Positions 10,141 through 19,921 of a stretch of 64,000 nucleotides of DNA are shown one piece after another. The first letter of the stretch is position 1; every line of letters begins with the position of its first letter. This stretch comes from Deltaproteobacteria bacterium (GTDB lineage Bacteria > Desulfobacterota > Desulfomonilia > UBA1062): NCBI GenBank assembly GCA_029547185.1, contig JAKPPU010000046.1, positions 62,001 to 126,000 of the forward strand, written 5' to 3'. Under the pieces are notes generated by a model. That model had not been told where the DNA came from and searched no databases. It saw only the letters and a list, made by a program, of their open reading frames with translations. The position numbers were made by a program, and so were the translations under genes.

Positions 10141-11121
10141 ATGAAGATGCTGCCTGCCGTGCATGATCCGGGCCGCCACTGTGCGAGCACGGGAATAAGC
10201 GATCTCGTCCGTTTCCACGGCGTAGAGCTTTCCGAGGCGATGTGCTTCGGCATTGGTGCCGGGCTCGGGATCTGGTATCTGGGCATGCCCGGGTTGTCGA
10301 TGAGCCGCCTCATCCATGTCCGGTCGTCCGATATCGAGGACCAGTTCTTCACGAGGATGGGCCTCCGGTTCCTGTGGGAGGAGTTCGAGAATCCCTCCTT
10401 AAGCGAGCAGGCGCTCATGGAAAAGATCGACAGAGGCCTGCCTGCCCTCATCCGCACGGATATCTACTATCTGCCGTACTACGCATCGAAGACGCACTTC
10501 CCGGGGCACGTCATCGTCGTGTGGGGCTATGACGAGGCCAGGGAGGTCTTCTTCGTCACCGACACCGGCAGGCCGGAGATCAAGGAGGTCCCCTTTTCGG
10601 CCATGAGAGAGGCACGGCACCAGAGCAGCCCGTTCTTCGAGATGAAGGGGAACCTGTTCGCTCCCGAAACGATCACCCGGCCGGAGAGATTGGGTGAGAT
10701 CATCCGGAAGGCCATCGTCCACAACAGCACGGTCATTCTGGACGACAGCCAGGCCTACCAGGGGGTCCGCGGCCTCGATACCTGGCTCGGCGAGCTCTCA
10801 GGCTGGCACGGTTTCCCCGACTGGCAGTGGGTCTGCCGGTTCACCTACCAGGTCATCGAGCGCAGGGGCACGGGCGGAGGGGGCTTCCGCCTCATGTACG
10901 CGGACTTTCTCGAGGAGAGCGCGGAGATCGTCAACGAGGTCGCATCCTTGAAGCTCCCGGAGAAGATGCTCGCGCTCGGGCGCGCCTGGCAGGAGCTCGC
11001 AGGCGCATTGAAAGACGCTTCGGAGAAAGACGAACCCGAGCTCGGCCGGGTCGAGTCGAGCCTGAGGGCGGTCCGCGATCTCGAAGAGGCCTTTCACCGG
11101 GATGCCGTGACCATGGCGTGA
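10141..11121 (+). CDS. BtrH N-terminal / DUF4872-type protein
   Basis: GRHCASTGISDLVRFHGVELSEAMCFGIGAGLGIWYL; DTGRPEIKEVPFSAMREAR. Confidence 0.75.
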   Translation: MKMLPAVHDPGRHCASTGISDLVRFHGVELSEAMCFGIGAGLGIWYLGMPGLSMSRLIHVRSSDIEDQFFTRMGLRFLWEEFENPSLSEQALMEKIDRGLPALIRTDIYYLPYYASKTHFPGHVIVVWGYDEAREVFFVTDTGRPEIKEVPFSAMREARHQSSPFFEMKGNLFAPETITRPERLGEIIRKAIVHNSTVILDDSQAYQGVRGLDTWLGELSGWHGFPDWQWVCRFTYQVIERRGTGGGGFRLMYADFLEESAEIVNEVASLKLPEKMLALGRAWQELAGALKDASEKDEPELGRVESSLRAVRDLEEAFHRDAVTMA

Positions 11122-11203
11122 GAGGATCGCGCATCTTCGGTTTCATGCTTGGATTTTCACGGTATGCTATTGAAATGCCGTTTTTGCCGGGTATCCATTT
11201 ACC

Positions 11204-11446
11204 ATGGAGCTTCAGAAGGTACAGGTCGAGTGCCGGGGCGGTCATCCCCACCACGACGATCCCATTGCGTTTATCCGGGAAGGCAGGCGCTATGAGATCG
11301 AAGAGATCATCGACAGGTGGTACGAGGGCCGCAACAAGCCGGGAAAGGTTGCCCTCGACTATTTCAAGGTCCGCACCGACAAGGGCATATTCATCCTGCG
11401 CTACAACGGGCTCTTCGACGCCTGGGCCGTCATCACCGGATCGTAA
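11204..11446 (+). CDS. Small conserved cytoplasmic protein
   Basis: 80-aa ORF with good codon usage. Confidence 0.55.
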   Translation: MELQKVQVECRGGHPHHDDPIAFIREGRRYEIEEIIDRWYEGRNKPGKVALDYFKVRTDKGIFILRYNGLFDAWAVITGS

Positions 11447-11491
11447 CGTCAAGTCTTGCATGAAATGGAGTAATGGGGGATACTTGGGCGT

Positions 11492-12130
11492 ATGGATACA
11501 AATCTCTTCGTGATTTTCGGCTCTTCATTTCTCATCGCCTTATCCGGGGCGCTCATGCCGGGACCTCTGCTCAGTGTCACGATCTCCGAAAGCATCCAGA
11601 GAGGAGCGCTCGCCGGGCCGAGGATCGTCGCCGGCCACGCGATCCTCGAAATGGCCCTGATTGCGGCCCTGATGCTGGGCCTCGCCCCCTTTCTTGCGGA
11701 CGAAGACGTGTTCGCGGCCATCGCCCTGGGCGGCGCATTCTTTCTCCTGTGGATGGCCTTGGGCATGTTCCGGTCGCTGCCGAAGCTCCGCATCGAGCTC
11801 GGGGATGTCCCGTCAAGGGGGAAGGGGCACGTGCTCGCCGGGATCACCATGAGCCTCGCCAACCCCTACTGGGTCCTCTGGTGGGCTACCATCGGCCTCG
11901 GGTATGTCCTCTACTGCAGGCAGTTCGGGGTTGCAGGGATCGTCTTCTTTTTTTCCGGACACATCCTGGCCGACTTCCTCTGGTACGGCGTCGTCTCCCT
12001 CGCAATGGCAAAGGGGAGGCACCTGATGAGCGACTATCTCTACCGGGCTCTCATCGGGGTGTGTGCCGGTGCTCTCGTCTTCTTTTCGGGGTATTTCGTC
12101 TATACCGGCCTTCGGGTCTTCATGGCCTGA
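11492..12130 (+). CDS. LysE family transporter
   Basis: SGALMPGPLLSVTISESIQRGALAGPRIVAGHAILE. Confidence 0.85.
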   Translation: MDTNLFVIFGSSFLIALSGALMPGPLLSVTISESIQRGALAGPRIVAGHAILEMALIAALMLGLAPFLADEDVFAAIALGGAFFLLWMALGMFRSLPKLRIELGDVPSRGKGHVLAGITMSLANPYWVLWWATIGLGYVLYCRQFGVAGIVFFFSGHILADFLWYGVVSLAMAKGRHLMSDYLYRALIGVCAGALVFFSGYFVYTGLRVFMA

Positions 12131-12447
12131 TGCCGGGAGAGGAGGCTTCAGGGATGCCGTTGGATGCCGTGAATCCCGATGAAAAAGCGGAATCGAAAAG
12201 GCACAGGCCCTTTCCCGCAAGCGGCCTTGTCGGCCTGGCCGTCGTCCTGATTCTCCTTCCGTTCTTCAGCTCCGTGAGCCGCTTCGGGAAGTCCTTCTGC
12301 GGCGCCGTCCTCTCATCCCTCGCCATGAGCGCGGCCGCGTTCTTCCGTCCCGGCCTTGCCAGCGAGCTTTTTTCCCTCTCCGTCATGGTCGTGTTCCTGA
12401 TGACGATCGGATTCTCGTTGGCCTGCACCCGGCAGGAAGCCCCATGA
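12130..12447 (+). CDS. Small membrane protein
   Basis: ATGA overlap with upstream lysE-like gene; two hydrophobic segments. Confidence 0.55.
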   Translation: MPGEEASGMPLDAVNPDEKAESKRHRPFPASGLVGLAVVLILLPFFSSVSRFGKSFCGAVLSSLAMSAAAFFRPGLASELFSLSVMVVFLMTIGFSLACTRQEAP

Positions 12448-12959
12448 CCCCTGCCGGCCATGCCTCTGCCGCATACCTCGCAGGCCTGAGCATCCCCTGG
12501 CTGTCCATGAGCGCCCTCGTCACGGGGGCCCTCCTTCCGGACATCGACTACGTCTTCTATTCCTATCCCTGGTTCTCCGGCATCCATCGCGTGCTGACCC
12601 ACAACGTCTTCTTCATTCTGGCGGTCTCCCTCCCGGCCCTGCTCTTTGCGGGCCCCAGGACGAAGGGTCGGGTATTTGTGAGCCTCCTGCTGGGAGGGAT
12701 GATTCACCTCCTCACCGATGCCTGCTTCGACAGCAATCCGCGAAACGGCATCGGCGCGGCCATCCTGTGGCCTCTCTCGAACGCGTTCTTCTCGCCCTTC
12801 AATCTCCTCGATCCCCGGATCACGTCCGCCTGGTGGCCGGACATCTTTCCCCGCAGCATGGATGCCCTCGTGCGGATCGCCTGGGACCTGCCGTTCGTCA
12901 TCGCTGCTGGAGCGATATTCATCAAAAGGCGCAAAGAGGCCGTAACGCGAAGTACATAG
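12444..12959 (+). CDS. Membrane-bound metal-dependent hydrolase, YdjM-like
   Basis: GALLPDIDYVFY...HRVLTHN. Confidence 0.75.
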   Translation: MTPAGHASAAYLAGLSIPWLSMSALVTGALLPDIDYVFYSYPWFSGIHRVLTHNVFFILAVSLPALLFAGPRTKGRVFVSLLLGGMIHLLTDACFDSNPRNGIGAAILWPLSNAFFSPFNLLDPRITSAWWPDIFPRSMDALVRIAWDLPFVIAAGAIFIKRRKEAVTRST

Positions 12960-12964
12960 GCATC

Positions 12965-13014
12965 TGCACAGGAGAGATCAGTGCCCACCTCTCTTAAGTT
13001 AACATCCATGCGCG
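12965..13014 (-). repeat. Partial copy of the MITE-like element (see 28985 and 29830)
   Basis: Minus strand GCGCATGGATGTTAACTTAAGAGAGGTGGGCACTGAT resembles GCGCATGGGCGTTAACGTAAGAGAGGTGGGCGCTGAT at 29831. Confidence 0.65.
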
Positions 13015-13054
13015 GAAGGCGGGAATCATCGAGCCGACGGGCCCGGATCCCCGC

Positions 13055-15655
13055 TCATTTTCCCCCGCGCTGCCTTTCCTCGAGGAGATCGATGTGGCTC
13101 TTCCTGGAGAAGCGCTTCAGGATCTCGAACCAGGCGATGCTGGCGATTCCAGCAGCGGCGGCAAAGATGAAATCCACGGCGTGCAGAGGCGCAAAATGGA
13201 ATACCCTCTGGAGGAAGGGCGTTCCTATGGCAAGGGTCAGGAAGACGAGGGCCCCGCCGATCACCCAGGGCAGGGTGGGATTGTATGTCCTCAAGGACGA
13301 GACGAGGCTCTTCGACCAGCTCCGGTTGGTGAGGATGAGGCACAGATTCGACGTGATGAGGGTAATGAACATGATGGCCCGGGCCTCGTTCATGGACTGG
13401 TTCAGGAAGAGCGACGCTTTGAACACAAGAGCCGCTGCGACGAGTGCCACGATCCCCTGGGCAGCGCTTATTGCCAGGGTCCGCTTTCCGAAAAGGCGCT
13501 CTTCGGGGTCCCGGGGTTTCCGCTGCATGATATCCGACTCCTCGGGCTCTGACTCGAAAACGATGGAGCAGGCAGGATCGATGATGAGCTCGAGGAACAC
13601 GATGTGCACGGGCATGAGCACCATTTCCTTCCATCCCAGGAACACCGGGAGCAGTGAGATGCCCGCAATGGGAATGTGAACGCTCACGATATAGGCCATT
13701 GCCTTCTTCAGGTTGTCGAAGATCCTTCTCCCCATCCGGACGGCCGTCACGATGGAAGAGAAATCGTCGTCGAGCAGAACCAGGTCGGAAGATTCCCGGG
13801 CAACGTCGGTGCCCCTCTCGCCCATGGCCACGCCGATGTCTGCCGATTTCAGCGCCGGCGCATCGTTCACCCCGTCGCCGGTCATGGCCACGATGTCGCC
13901 CCGGGCCTTGAAGGCGTTTACGATGACGAGCTTCTGCTCCGGAACCACCCGGGCAAAGATATTCGCCTCTTCGGCCCTCTTCTCGAGGTCTTCCGGACTC
14001 GCATCTTCCAGCTCGGCTCCGGTGATGACGGTCTCCGGGTTCTTGAGTCCGATCTGGCGGGCAATGGTCTGTGCGGTCACCGGGTAGTCTCCGGTGATCA
14101 TCACGACCTTGATGCCCGCTTCGTAGCACATCCGGATGGAGTCGGGCACGGTCTGCCGGATGGGGTCCTCAAGGCCGATGAGCCCCACGAAGTGAAAGAC
14201 GAACTCGTGCTGAATCGCCGGAAGATGATTCTCCTGCCTGAAGGAGGATTTCGCGACCCCGAGAACCCTCAGCCCCCGGGCCGCCATGTGCTCGACCTTC
14301 TCTGCAAGCTGCGCGAGCTGTGCCTCATCGAGATGGCACAGGTCGGCGATGGCCTCGGGCGCCCCCTTTGCGGATATGACATGCTCCCGGCCGCTCGGCG
14401 CCTGCCATACATGGGAAAGGGCGAGGAGCTCCCGGGAGAGGGGATACTCGTGGATGAGCTTCCAGTTGAAATGGAGATGCTCCGTGCGGGACAGCTTCTC
14501 TATCCCCAGCTTCATCAGGGCCTTTTCCATGGGATCGAAGGGGTTCTTCTTGCTCGCCAGGATGCCGTACTCCACGAGCTCATGAAACTGCTCGGGCAAA
14601 GGCACCGCCGCATCCCGGGCTACGGTATGGAATCGGCCCCCGGCATAGAGCATCCTGATGGACATGAGATTCTGCGTCAACGTCCCGGTCTTGTCCGTGC
14701 AGAGGACCGTAGCCGCACCGAGCGTCTCCACGGCAGACATCTTCCTGGCCAGCACGTGCTTCTGGGAGATCCTCCATGCGCCGAGCGCCAGGAAGACGGT
14801 GAGAACCACGGGAAACTCCTCGGGGATCATGGCCATGGCCAGGGTTATCCCCGACAGGAGCCCTCTCACCCAGCTTCCGCTCGCCGCTCCGTATACGACG
14901 ATCACAATGCCGAAGAGCAGGAGCGCAATGCCGAAGAACAGTTTGACCAGCCGTGCAGTTTCCTTCTGCAGATGGGTCTCTTCCTGCCGGATGGTCTCCA
15001 GGGCTTTCCCGATCTTTCCCATCTCGGTGTGAATGCCTGCAGCCTTTATCTCAGCGAGCCCCTGGCCCTGCACGACCATGGTCCCCGAGTATACGAAGGG
15101 AAGGTCCTCGCCGCCGGGCTTTCCCATCCGCACTTCAGGCTCGTCCCCTTCGACAGGCGTCTTCCTGACCTGAACGGATTCGCCGGTGAGCATGGATTCA
15201 TCGACGCTAAGGTTCCTCTCCCAGAGCACGATGCCGTCGGCGGGAACCCTGTCTCCTTCAGCCAGGACCACGATATCGCCGACGACCACCTCGCGCCCGG
15301 GGATGCGGATGCGCTTTCCGTCGCGGATCACGAGCGCCCGGGGGCTGGAGAGGTCCCGCAAGGCGTCGAGAGCCTTCTCGGTCTTGCCTTCCTGGTAGAT
15401 CGTGATCCCGATCATGAGAAAGACGAAACCGAGGAGAAGCAGGGCATCCGTTGCCTCGCCGATGAAGAGGTAGATCCCGCCGCTGGCCGCGAGAAGGAGG
15501 AACATGGGCTCTTTGAGCACCCCCAGGATCAGGGCGAGGATGCCCCGTTTCCTCGAGGAGGGAAGCTCGTTGTATCCTTCCTCCTTCAGCTTGTTGGATG
15601 CCTCGGTGCCGGTCATCCCGTAGATGAGCTTTACCTGCTCCTCGGTGAGCGCCAT
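13055..15655 (-). CDS. Cation-translocating P-type ATPase (Ca2+-type)
   Basis: VLCTDKTGTLTQN, MTGDGVNDAPALKSADIGVAMG, MLTGES. Confidence 0.95.
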   Translation of the reverse strand: MALTEEQVKLIYGMTGTEASNKLKEEGYNELPSSRKRGILALILGVLKEPMFLLLAASGGIYLFIGEATDALLLLGFVFLMIGITIYQEGKTEKALDALRDLSSPRALVIRDGKRIRIPGREVVVGDIVVLAEGDRVPADGIVLWERNLSVDESMLTGESVQVRKTPVEGDEPEVRMGKPGGEDLPFVYSGTMVVQGQGLAEIKAAGIHTEMGKIGKALETIRQEETHLQKETARLVKLFFGIALLLFGIVIVVYGAASGSWVRGLLSGITLAMAMIPEEFPVVLTVFLALGAWRISQKHVLARKMSAVETLGAATVLCTDKTGTLTQNLMSIRMLYAGGRFHTVARDAAVPLPEQFHELVEYGILASKKNPFDPMEKALMKLGIEKLSRTEHLHFNWKLIHEYPLSRELLALSHVWQAPSGREHVISAKGAPEAIADLCHLDEAQLAQLAEKVEHMAARGLRVLGVAKSSFRQENHLPAIQHEFVFHFVGLIGLEDPIRQTVPDSIRMCYEAGIKVVMITGDYPVTAQTIARQIGLKNPETVITGAELEDASPEDLEKRAEEANIFARVVPEQKLVIVNAFKARGDIVAMTGDGVNDAPALKSADIGVAMGERGTDVARESSDLVLLDDDFSSIVTAVRMGRRIFDNLKKAMAYIVSVHIPIAGISLLPVFLGWKEMVLMPVHIVFLELIIDPACSIVFESEPEESDIMQRKPRDPEERLFGKRTLAISAAQGIVALVAAALVFKASLFLNQSMNEARAIMFITLITSNLCLILTNRSWSKSLVSSLRTYNPTLPWVIGGALVFLTLAIGTPFLQRVFHFAPLHAVDFIFAAAAGIASIAWFEILKRFSRKSHIDLLEERQRGGK

Positions 15656-15970
15656 GGCCCCTCCCTGTGTTTACGGAGCAACGTAACTGTCACGGGGGAA
15701 AGGGGGTCCTGTCGGTTATTGAGTTCTCTCTTCAAATCATTGCCCATTGTTTGCTCGGGGACACATTGATCGGTGAACCAGCGGAACGTACTCGATATTC
15801 CTATGTCCATGAGTCAGCATGCAGCGGGTGAGCAGGGACAGTTTTTTAATAGAAATAATGATAAGGAGAAATCCCATGGAAAACAGATCGGTGAACCGGC
15901 TTCCGGGAATCGGGCGAGAAGCGGAGACGTGCGTGCGAATTCAGGAAAGAGATGCCGAATCGATCTCCTC

Positions 15971-15996
15971 GTCACTCCCGCGAAAGCGGGGATGAC
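15971..15996. repeat. Dispersed palindromic repeat (GTCAyTCCCGCGAAAGCGGGGATGAC)
   Basis: Inverted repeat; related copies at 19845, 32427 and 53869. Confidence 0.7.
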
Positions 15997-16066
15997 AGGG
16001 GAGACGACGGGAATGACGGGAGAGAAGGCAATCCCGAGAACTGCAATGACGGGCGGAATCTATTCG

Positions 16067-16930
16067 TCAGTGCGAGTTCTTCAGGGCCTCGATCCTCATC
16101 TCGAGGGGCGGATGGGTGGAGAACAGGGCTATGAACTTGCTTTTCCCCGATATCTTGAGCGTATCGAGCGATGCCGCCCTCTGGTCGATGGGCTCGAAGT
16201 TCCGTTGCAGGCTTTCGAGCGCCGCGATCATCTTTTCCCTGCCTGCAAGGAGCGCCCCTCCGCTGTCGGCCCGGAATTCCCGCGCACGAGAGAAGAAGGC
16301 GACCACGATCGATCCGAGAATGCTGAAGAGGATATCGAGGGCAATGGTCAGGACGATCCGCACGAGGTAGGCGACGTCTTCCTTCACCGAAAGGCTGACG
16401 AAGTAGCTGATGACTCGAGACAGGAACATGGCAAAGGCGTTGACCACGCCGGCGATCAGGGTCATTGTGACCATGTCGCCGTTTGCGATGTGGCTGACCT
16501 CATGGGCGAGGACGCCTTCGACCTCGTCCCTGCTCATCCTGTTCAGGAGGCCCGAGGACACGGCGATGAGGCTTCTGTTCTTCGTCGGGCCCGTTGCAAA
16601 GGCGTTCATCTCGGGCGAATCGTAGATCCCGACCTCGGGCATGGGGAGCCCGGCCTTCTGGCACAACCCGGCGATCATGAGCACGAGCTGATGGCCCGAG
16701 TTCGGGTCGATGATCTGAACGCCCATGGCCTTCTTGGCGATGAACCGTGACATGGCCAGGGAGATGAAGGCGCCCGCCATGCCCCAGATCCCGCAGAAGA
16801 GGGCAAGGGCGACCCAGTTCATTCCGAACTGCGTCAGGTAGCGGTTCAACCCGAGCAGGCTCACGATCAGCGATATCGTGACCATTACGAGGATGTTCGT
16901 GATGATGAAGAGAAAGATCCTTTTCGGCAT
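16067..16930 (-). CDS. htpX: M48 family membrane protease HtpX
   Basis: GVLAHEVSHIANGDMVTMTLIAGVVNAFAMFLSR; N-terminal TM helices. Confidence 0.92.
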   Translation of the reverse strand: MPKRIFLFIITNILVMVTISLIVSLLGLNRYLTQFGMNWVALALFCGIWGMAGAFISLAMSRFIAKKAMGVQIIDPNSGHQLVLMIAGLCQKAGLPMPEVGIYDSPEMNAFATGPTKNRSLIAVSSGLLNRMSRDEVEGVLAHEVSHIANGDMVTMTLIAGVVNAFAMFLSRVISYFVSLSVKEDVAYLVRIVLTIALDILFSILGSIVVAFFSRAREFRADSGGALLAGREKMIAALESLQRNFEPIDQRAASLDTLKISGKSKFIALFSTHPPLEMRIEALKNSH

Positions 16931-16953
16931 GATGTATACTCCTTGAATGGTGA

Positions 16954-17565
16954 TTATATATTCCCGGGCTTGGCCCTGCTTTTATGCCAGAAGACATAGA
17001 TTCCGAGGACAATGACCATGGCCACGACGAGAATGACGACTGCCTGCTTGTAGTATGCCTCCACAAGCGCCATGTTGTTGCCGACGATGAACCCGATGTA
17101 TGCGAGAATCGAAACCCAGATCAGCGAGCCGATGACGGTGAAGGCGGAAAATCTCACCAGGTCCATCTTCGAGAGGCCTGCCGGCAGCGAGATGAGGTGC
17201 CGTATGACGATGATGAGCCTGCCGGTGAAGGTGCTTATCTCTCCGTGCTTCAGGAAGAAGGATTCGACCCGGGCAAACTTTTCCGGCGGGATCAGGAAGT
17301 ATTTCCCGTACTTCAGGATCCAAGGCCTCCCCAGGTAGTAGGCGAGGGCATAGTTGAAGAGCGCACCGACAAGGCTGCCGAGCGTGGAGAGAAAGATGAC
17401 GATCCAGATGTTCATCTGATTCTGCGAAGCGAGGTATCCGGCCGGCGGAACGACCAGCTCGCTCGGGATGGGAAACAGGGAGCTCTCCATCGCCATGAGG
17501 ATAAAGATTCCGAAGTACCCCATGTCGCCGATTATTTTCACGAGCCAGAGAACGATTTCTTCCAT
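16954..17565 (-). CDS. DedA family membrane protein
   Basis: ESSLFPIPSELVVPPAGYLA; FTGRLIIVIRHLISLPAGLSKM. Confidence 0.9.
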   Translation of the reverse strand: MEEIVLWLVKIIGDMGYFGIFILMAMESSLFPIPSELVVPPAGYLASQNQMNIWIVIFLSTLGSLVGALFNYALAYYLGRPWILKYGKYFLIPPEKFARVESFFLKHGEISTFTGRLIIVIRHLISLPAGLSKMDLVRFSAFTVIGSLIWVSILAYIGFIVGNNMALVEAYYKQAVVILVVAMVIVLGIYVFWHKSRAKPGNI

Positions 17566-17828
17566 CAGTGAAGGCCTCCTAACAGACAGACTATATACCT
17601 GCAAGTAGAATCAGCAGATAGCACACAATGCTCGTTCCCTGAACATTTTCTTTCATGCTCCGCTCCCATGGGCACGGTTATGGCTCATCCTGCCGTCGCT
17701 CCGGCTCGTGCCGATCAGGCTTACGGTTCGGTCCATTTCATCCGGCCGGCCCGGGAAAGCAAACGCTTTAATCAAAGACCTCGGCCAGCCGGTGCTTCCG
17801 TCTTGTAAACTCCTTTATACAGAAGTGT

Positions 17829-17853
17829 CCGGGCACCAGGGAGTGGTGCCCGG
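17829..17853. other. Perfect 10-bp stem hairpin CCGGGCACCA-GGGAG-TGGTGCCCGG
   Basis: Direct reading; lies in the divergent dedA/nhaR intergenic region without a T-run. Confidence 0.6.
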
Positions 17854-17980
17854 AGTGAGAGGGAAGAAACAGGTTGTCCGGCCTATTCCTCCTTGGTTTG
17901 AAAATATCCGGAAATGAATATTTCCACAATAATGAAATTACGAATTGATATTTCCAATTTATAGAACTATCTTGCTGTCC

Positions 17981-18892
17981 GTGGACTGGCTGAATTATCA
18001 TCACCTCCTCTACTTCTGGCTCGTGGCCCGCGAGGGCAGCCTTGCCCGTGCCGGTGCCGAGCTGAGGCTTTCTCAATCCGCCATCAGCGGCCAGATCCGG
18101 GCGCTGGAAAACTCCCTCGGAGAAAAGCTCTTCGTGAAGAGAGGACGAAGGCTCGTGCTCTCGGAAACCGGGCGCGTGGTGTATCACTATGCCGATGAGA
18201 TCTTCACCCTGGGCAAGGAGCTTCAGGACACCCTGAAGGACAGGCCCATGGGCAGGCCGTTAAGGGTGACGATCGGGGTGGCCGATGTCGTTCCCAAGCT
18301 GATCGCACGCGAGCTGATCGAGCCCGCGTTGAAGCTTCCCGGTCCTGTCCGGCTGATCTGCAGAGAGAACAAGCCGGACAGGCTCCTGGCCGAGCTTGCC
18401 CTGCATGAGCTCGATGTCATCATTACCGACGATCCGGCAAGCCCACAGGTGAAGGTGAAGGCCTTCAACCATCTGCTCGGGGAGTGCGATATCGTCTTCC
18501 TTGCCAGCCCCGATCTCGTTCCAGGATACAGGGACCGGTTCCCGTCCTCATTGAACGACGCTCCTGTCCTGCTCCCCAGCGAAAATACCTCACTCAGACG
18601 TGCCCTCGACCAATGGTTCGAAGAAAACGACATCCGGCCGCAGGTCGTCGGTGAGTTCGAAGACAGCGCCCTCATGAATGTCTTCGGCCAGAAGGGCATG
18701 GGGCTCTTCCCGACAGCCTCCATCATTGCCGAAGAGGTGAAGCGGCAGCAACGGGTGGATGTCGTCGGGAGGGTCAGAGATGTCAAGCAGCGCTTTTATG
18801 CCGTCACGGTGGAACGGAAGCTCGTCCATCCGGCCGCTGCAGCGATCTGCCGCGAAGCCGGTAAGATCCTCTCCCGGGGAGCGGAACCGTGA
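17981..18892 (+). CDS. nhaR: LysR family regulator, NhaR type (ORF opens at 17945)
   Basis: VDWLNYHHLLYFWLVAREGSLARAGAELRLSQSAISGQIRALE. Confidence 0.85.
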   Translation: MDWLNYHHLLYFWLVAREGSLARAGAELRLSQSAISGQIRALENSLGEKLFVKRGRRLVLSETGRVVYHYADEIFTLGKELQDTLKDRPMGRPLRVTIGVADVVPKLIARELIEPALKLPGPVRLICRENKPDRLLAELALHELDVIITDDPASPQVKVKAFNHLLGECDIVFLASPDLVPGYRDRFPSSLNDAPVLLPSENTSLRRALDQWFEENDIRPQVVGEFEDSALMNVFGQKGMGLFPTASIIAEEVKRQQRVDVVGRVRDVKQRFYAVTVERKLVHPAAAAICREAGKILSRGAEP

Positions 18893-19031
18893 CGGAAGGC
18901 ACACGGTGATCGCGCATACCCCTCCGGCGGCAAGACTTCTGGAATGACAAATTCTCCAAAATCCTCTATATCATAGCTGGTGCTCTGATGCCGGACCAAT
19001 CGAAAAATAACGACCGACCAGGAGGGATTCA

Positions 19032-19793
19032 ATGCTGAATGTAAGGAATGAAGAGGGGATCATCATTGCGGAATTCGAGCACGGAAAAGGCAACTCCATA
19101 ACTCTCGAGACCTTGAGGAAGCTCCGCGAGGTCGTGAAGACTGCCGACGAGGACTATGCGGTCAAGGGCATCATCCTGACCGGAGCGGGAAGGACGTTCT
19201 CGAGCGGGTTCGACCTGAAAATGTTCCTGGGCTTCAAGGATGTCGATGAGGTCGCCGCATTCTTAAGCGAGGAGGACGAGATCCTCACCGAGCTCTTCAT
19301 GTGCAAAAAGCCGGTCGTTTCGGCCATCAACGGGCATGCCGTCGCAGGCGGGCTCATCTTCGCGATGGCCACGGACTATCGGATCGCCAAGAACCACCCC
19401 AAGATAAGCCTGGGCATGAGCGAGATCAAGATCGGGCTGCCCCTGTCGCTCGCCCAGGCCGAGGTCATGCGCTTCGGGTTCGACAGCGACAGGAAGTACC
19501 GGGACGTCATGTACTTCGGCAAGATGTTCAACGTCGAGCAGGCCCGTGATTTCGGCATCGTCGACGAGATCGTCGAAGAGGCGGAGCTCATCCCCCGGGC
19601 AAAGAAGATCGTCACGAAGTGGATCGACAACCCGGGCCGGGCGTTCACCAAGCTCAAAGAGGGGCTCAAGAAGCCCGCAGCAGACAGGATACGGAGCAGG
19701 CTCGCGACCGAAGACTGGAAGCCCACCCTGAGCTGCTTCTTCGAAAAAGACGTGAGGGGAGCCCTCGAGTTCGTGCTCGCCGCCATGGGCTAG
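19032..19793 (+). CDS. Enoyl-CoA hydratase/isomerase family protein
   Basis: GAGRTFSSGFDLKMF; INGHAVAGGLIFAMATDYRIA. Confidence 0.9.
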   Translation: MLNVRNEEGIIIAEFEHGKGNSITLETLRKLREVVKTADEDYAVKGIILTGAGRTFSSGFDLKMFLGFKDVDEVAAFLSEEDEILTELFMCKKPVVSAINGHAVAGGLIFAMATDYRIAKNHPKISLGMSEIKIGLPLSLAQAEVMRFGFDSDRKYRDVMYFGKMFNVEQARDFGIVDEIVEEAELIPRAKKIVTKWIDNPGRAFTKLKEGLKKPAADRIRSRLATEDWKPTLSCFFEKDVRGALEFVLAAMG

Positions 19794-19844
19794 CTTGTTG
19801 CCTGCATTGATTTTTCAGGCATACAATCGCCATTCCCGTCCTCT

Positions 19845-19870
19845 GTCATTCCCTTAGAAAACGGGAATCC
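19845..19870. repeat. Dispersed palindromic repeat (GTCATTCCCTTAGAAAACGGGAATCC)
   Basis: Near-identical to the copy at 53869. Confidence 0.65.
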
Positions 19871-19921
19871 AGAGGATGATGGGGTGACGGCTTTGTCCTG
19901 CAAAAGAGGTGGTGACCGGTA

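Noticed and set aside
13676-15769. 697-aa plus-strand ORF
   Set aside because: Exact antisense of the P-type ATPase; high-GC shadow ORF with no recognisable motif.
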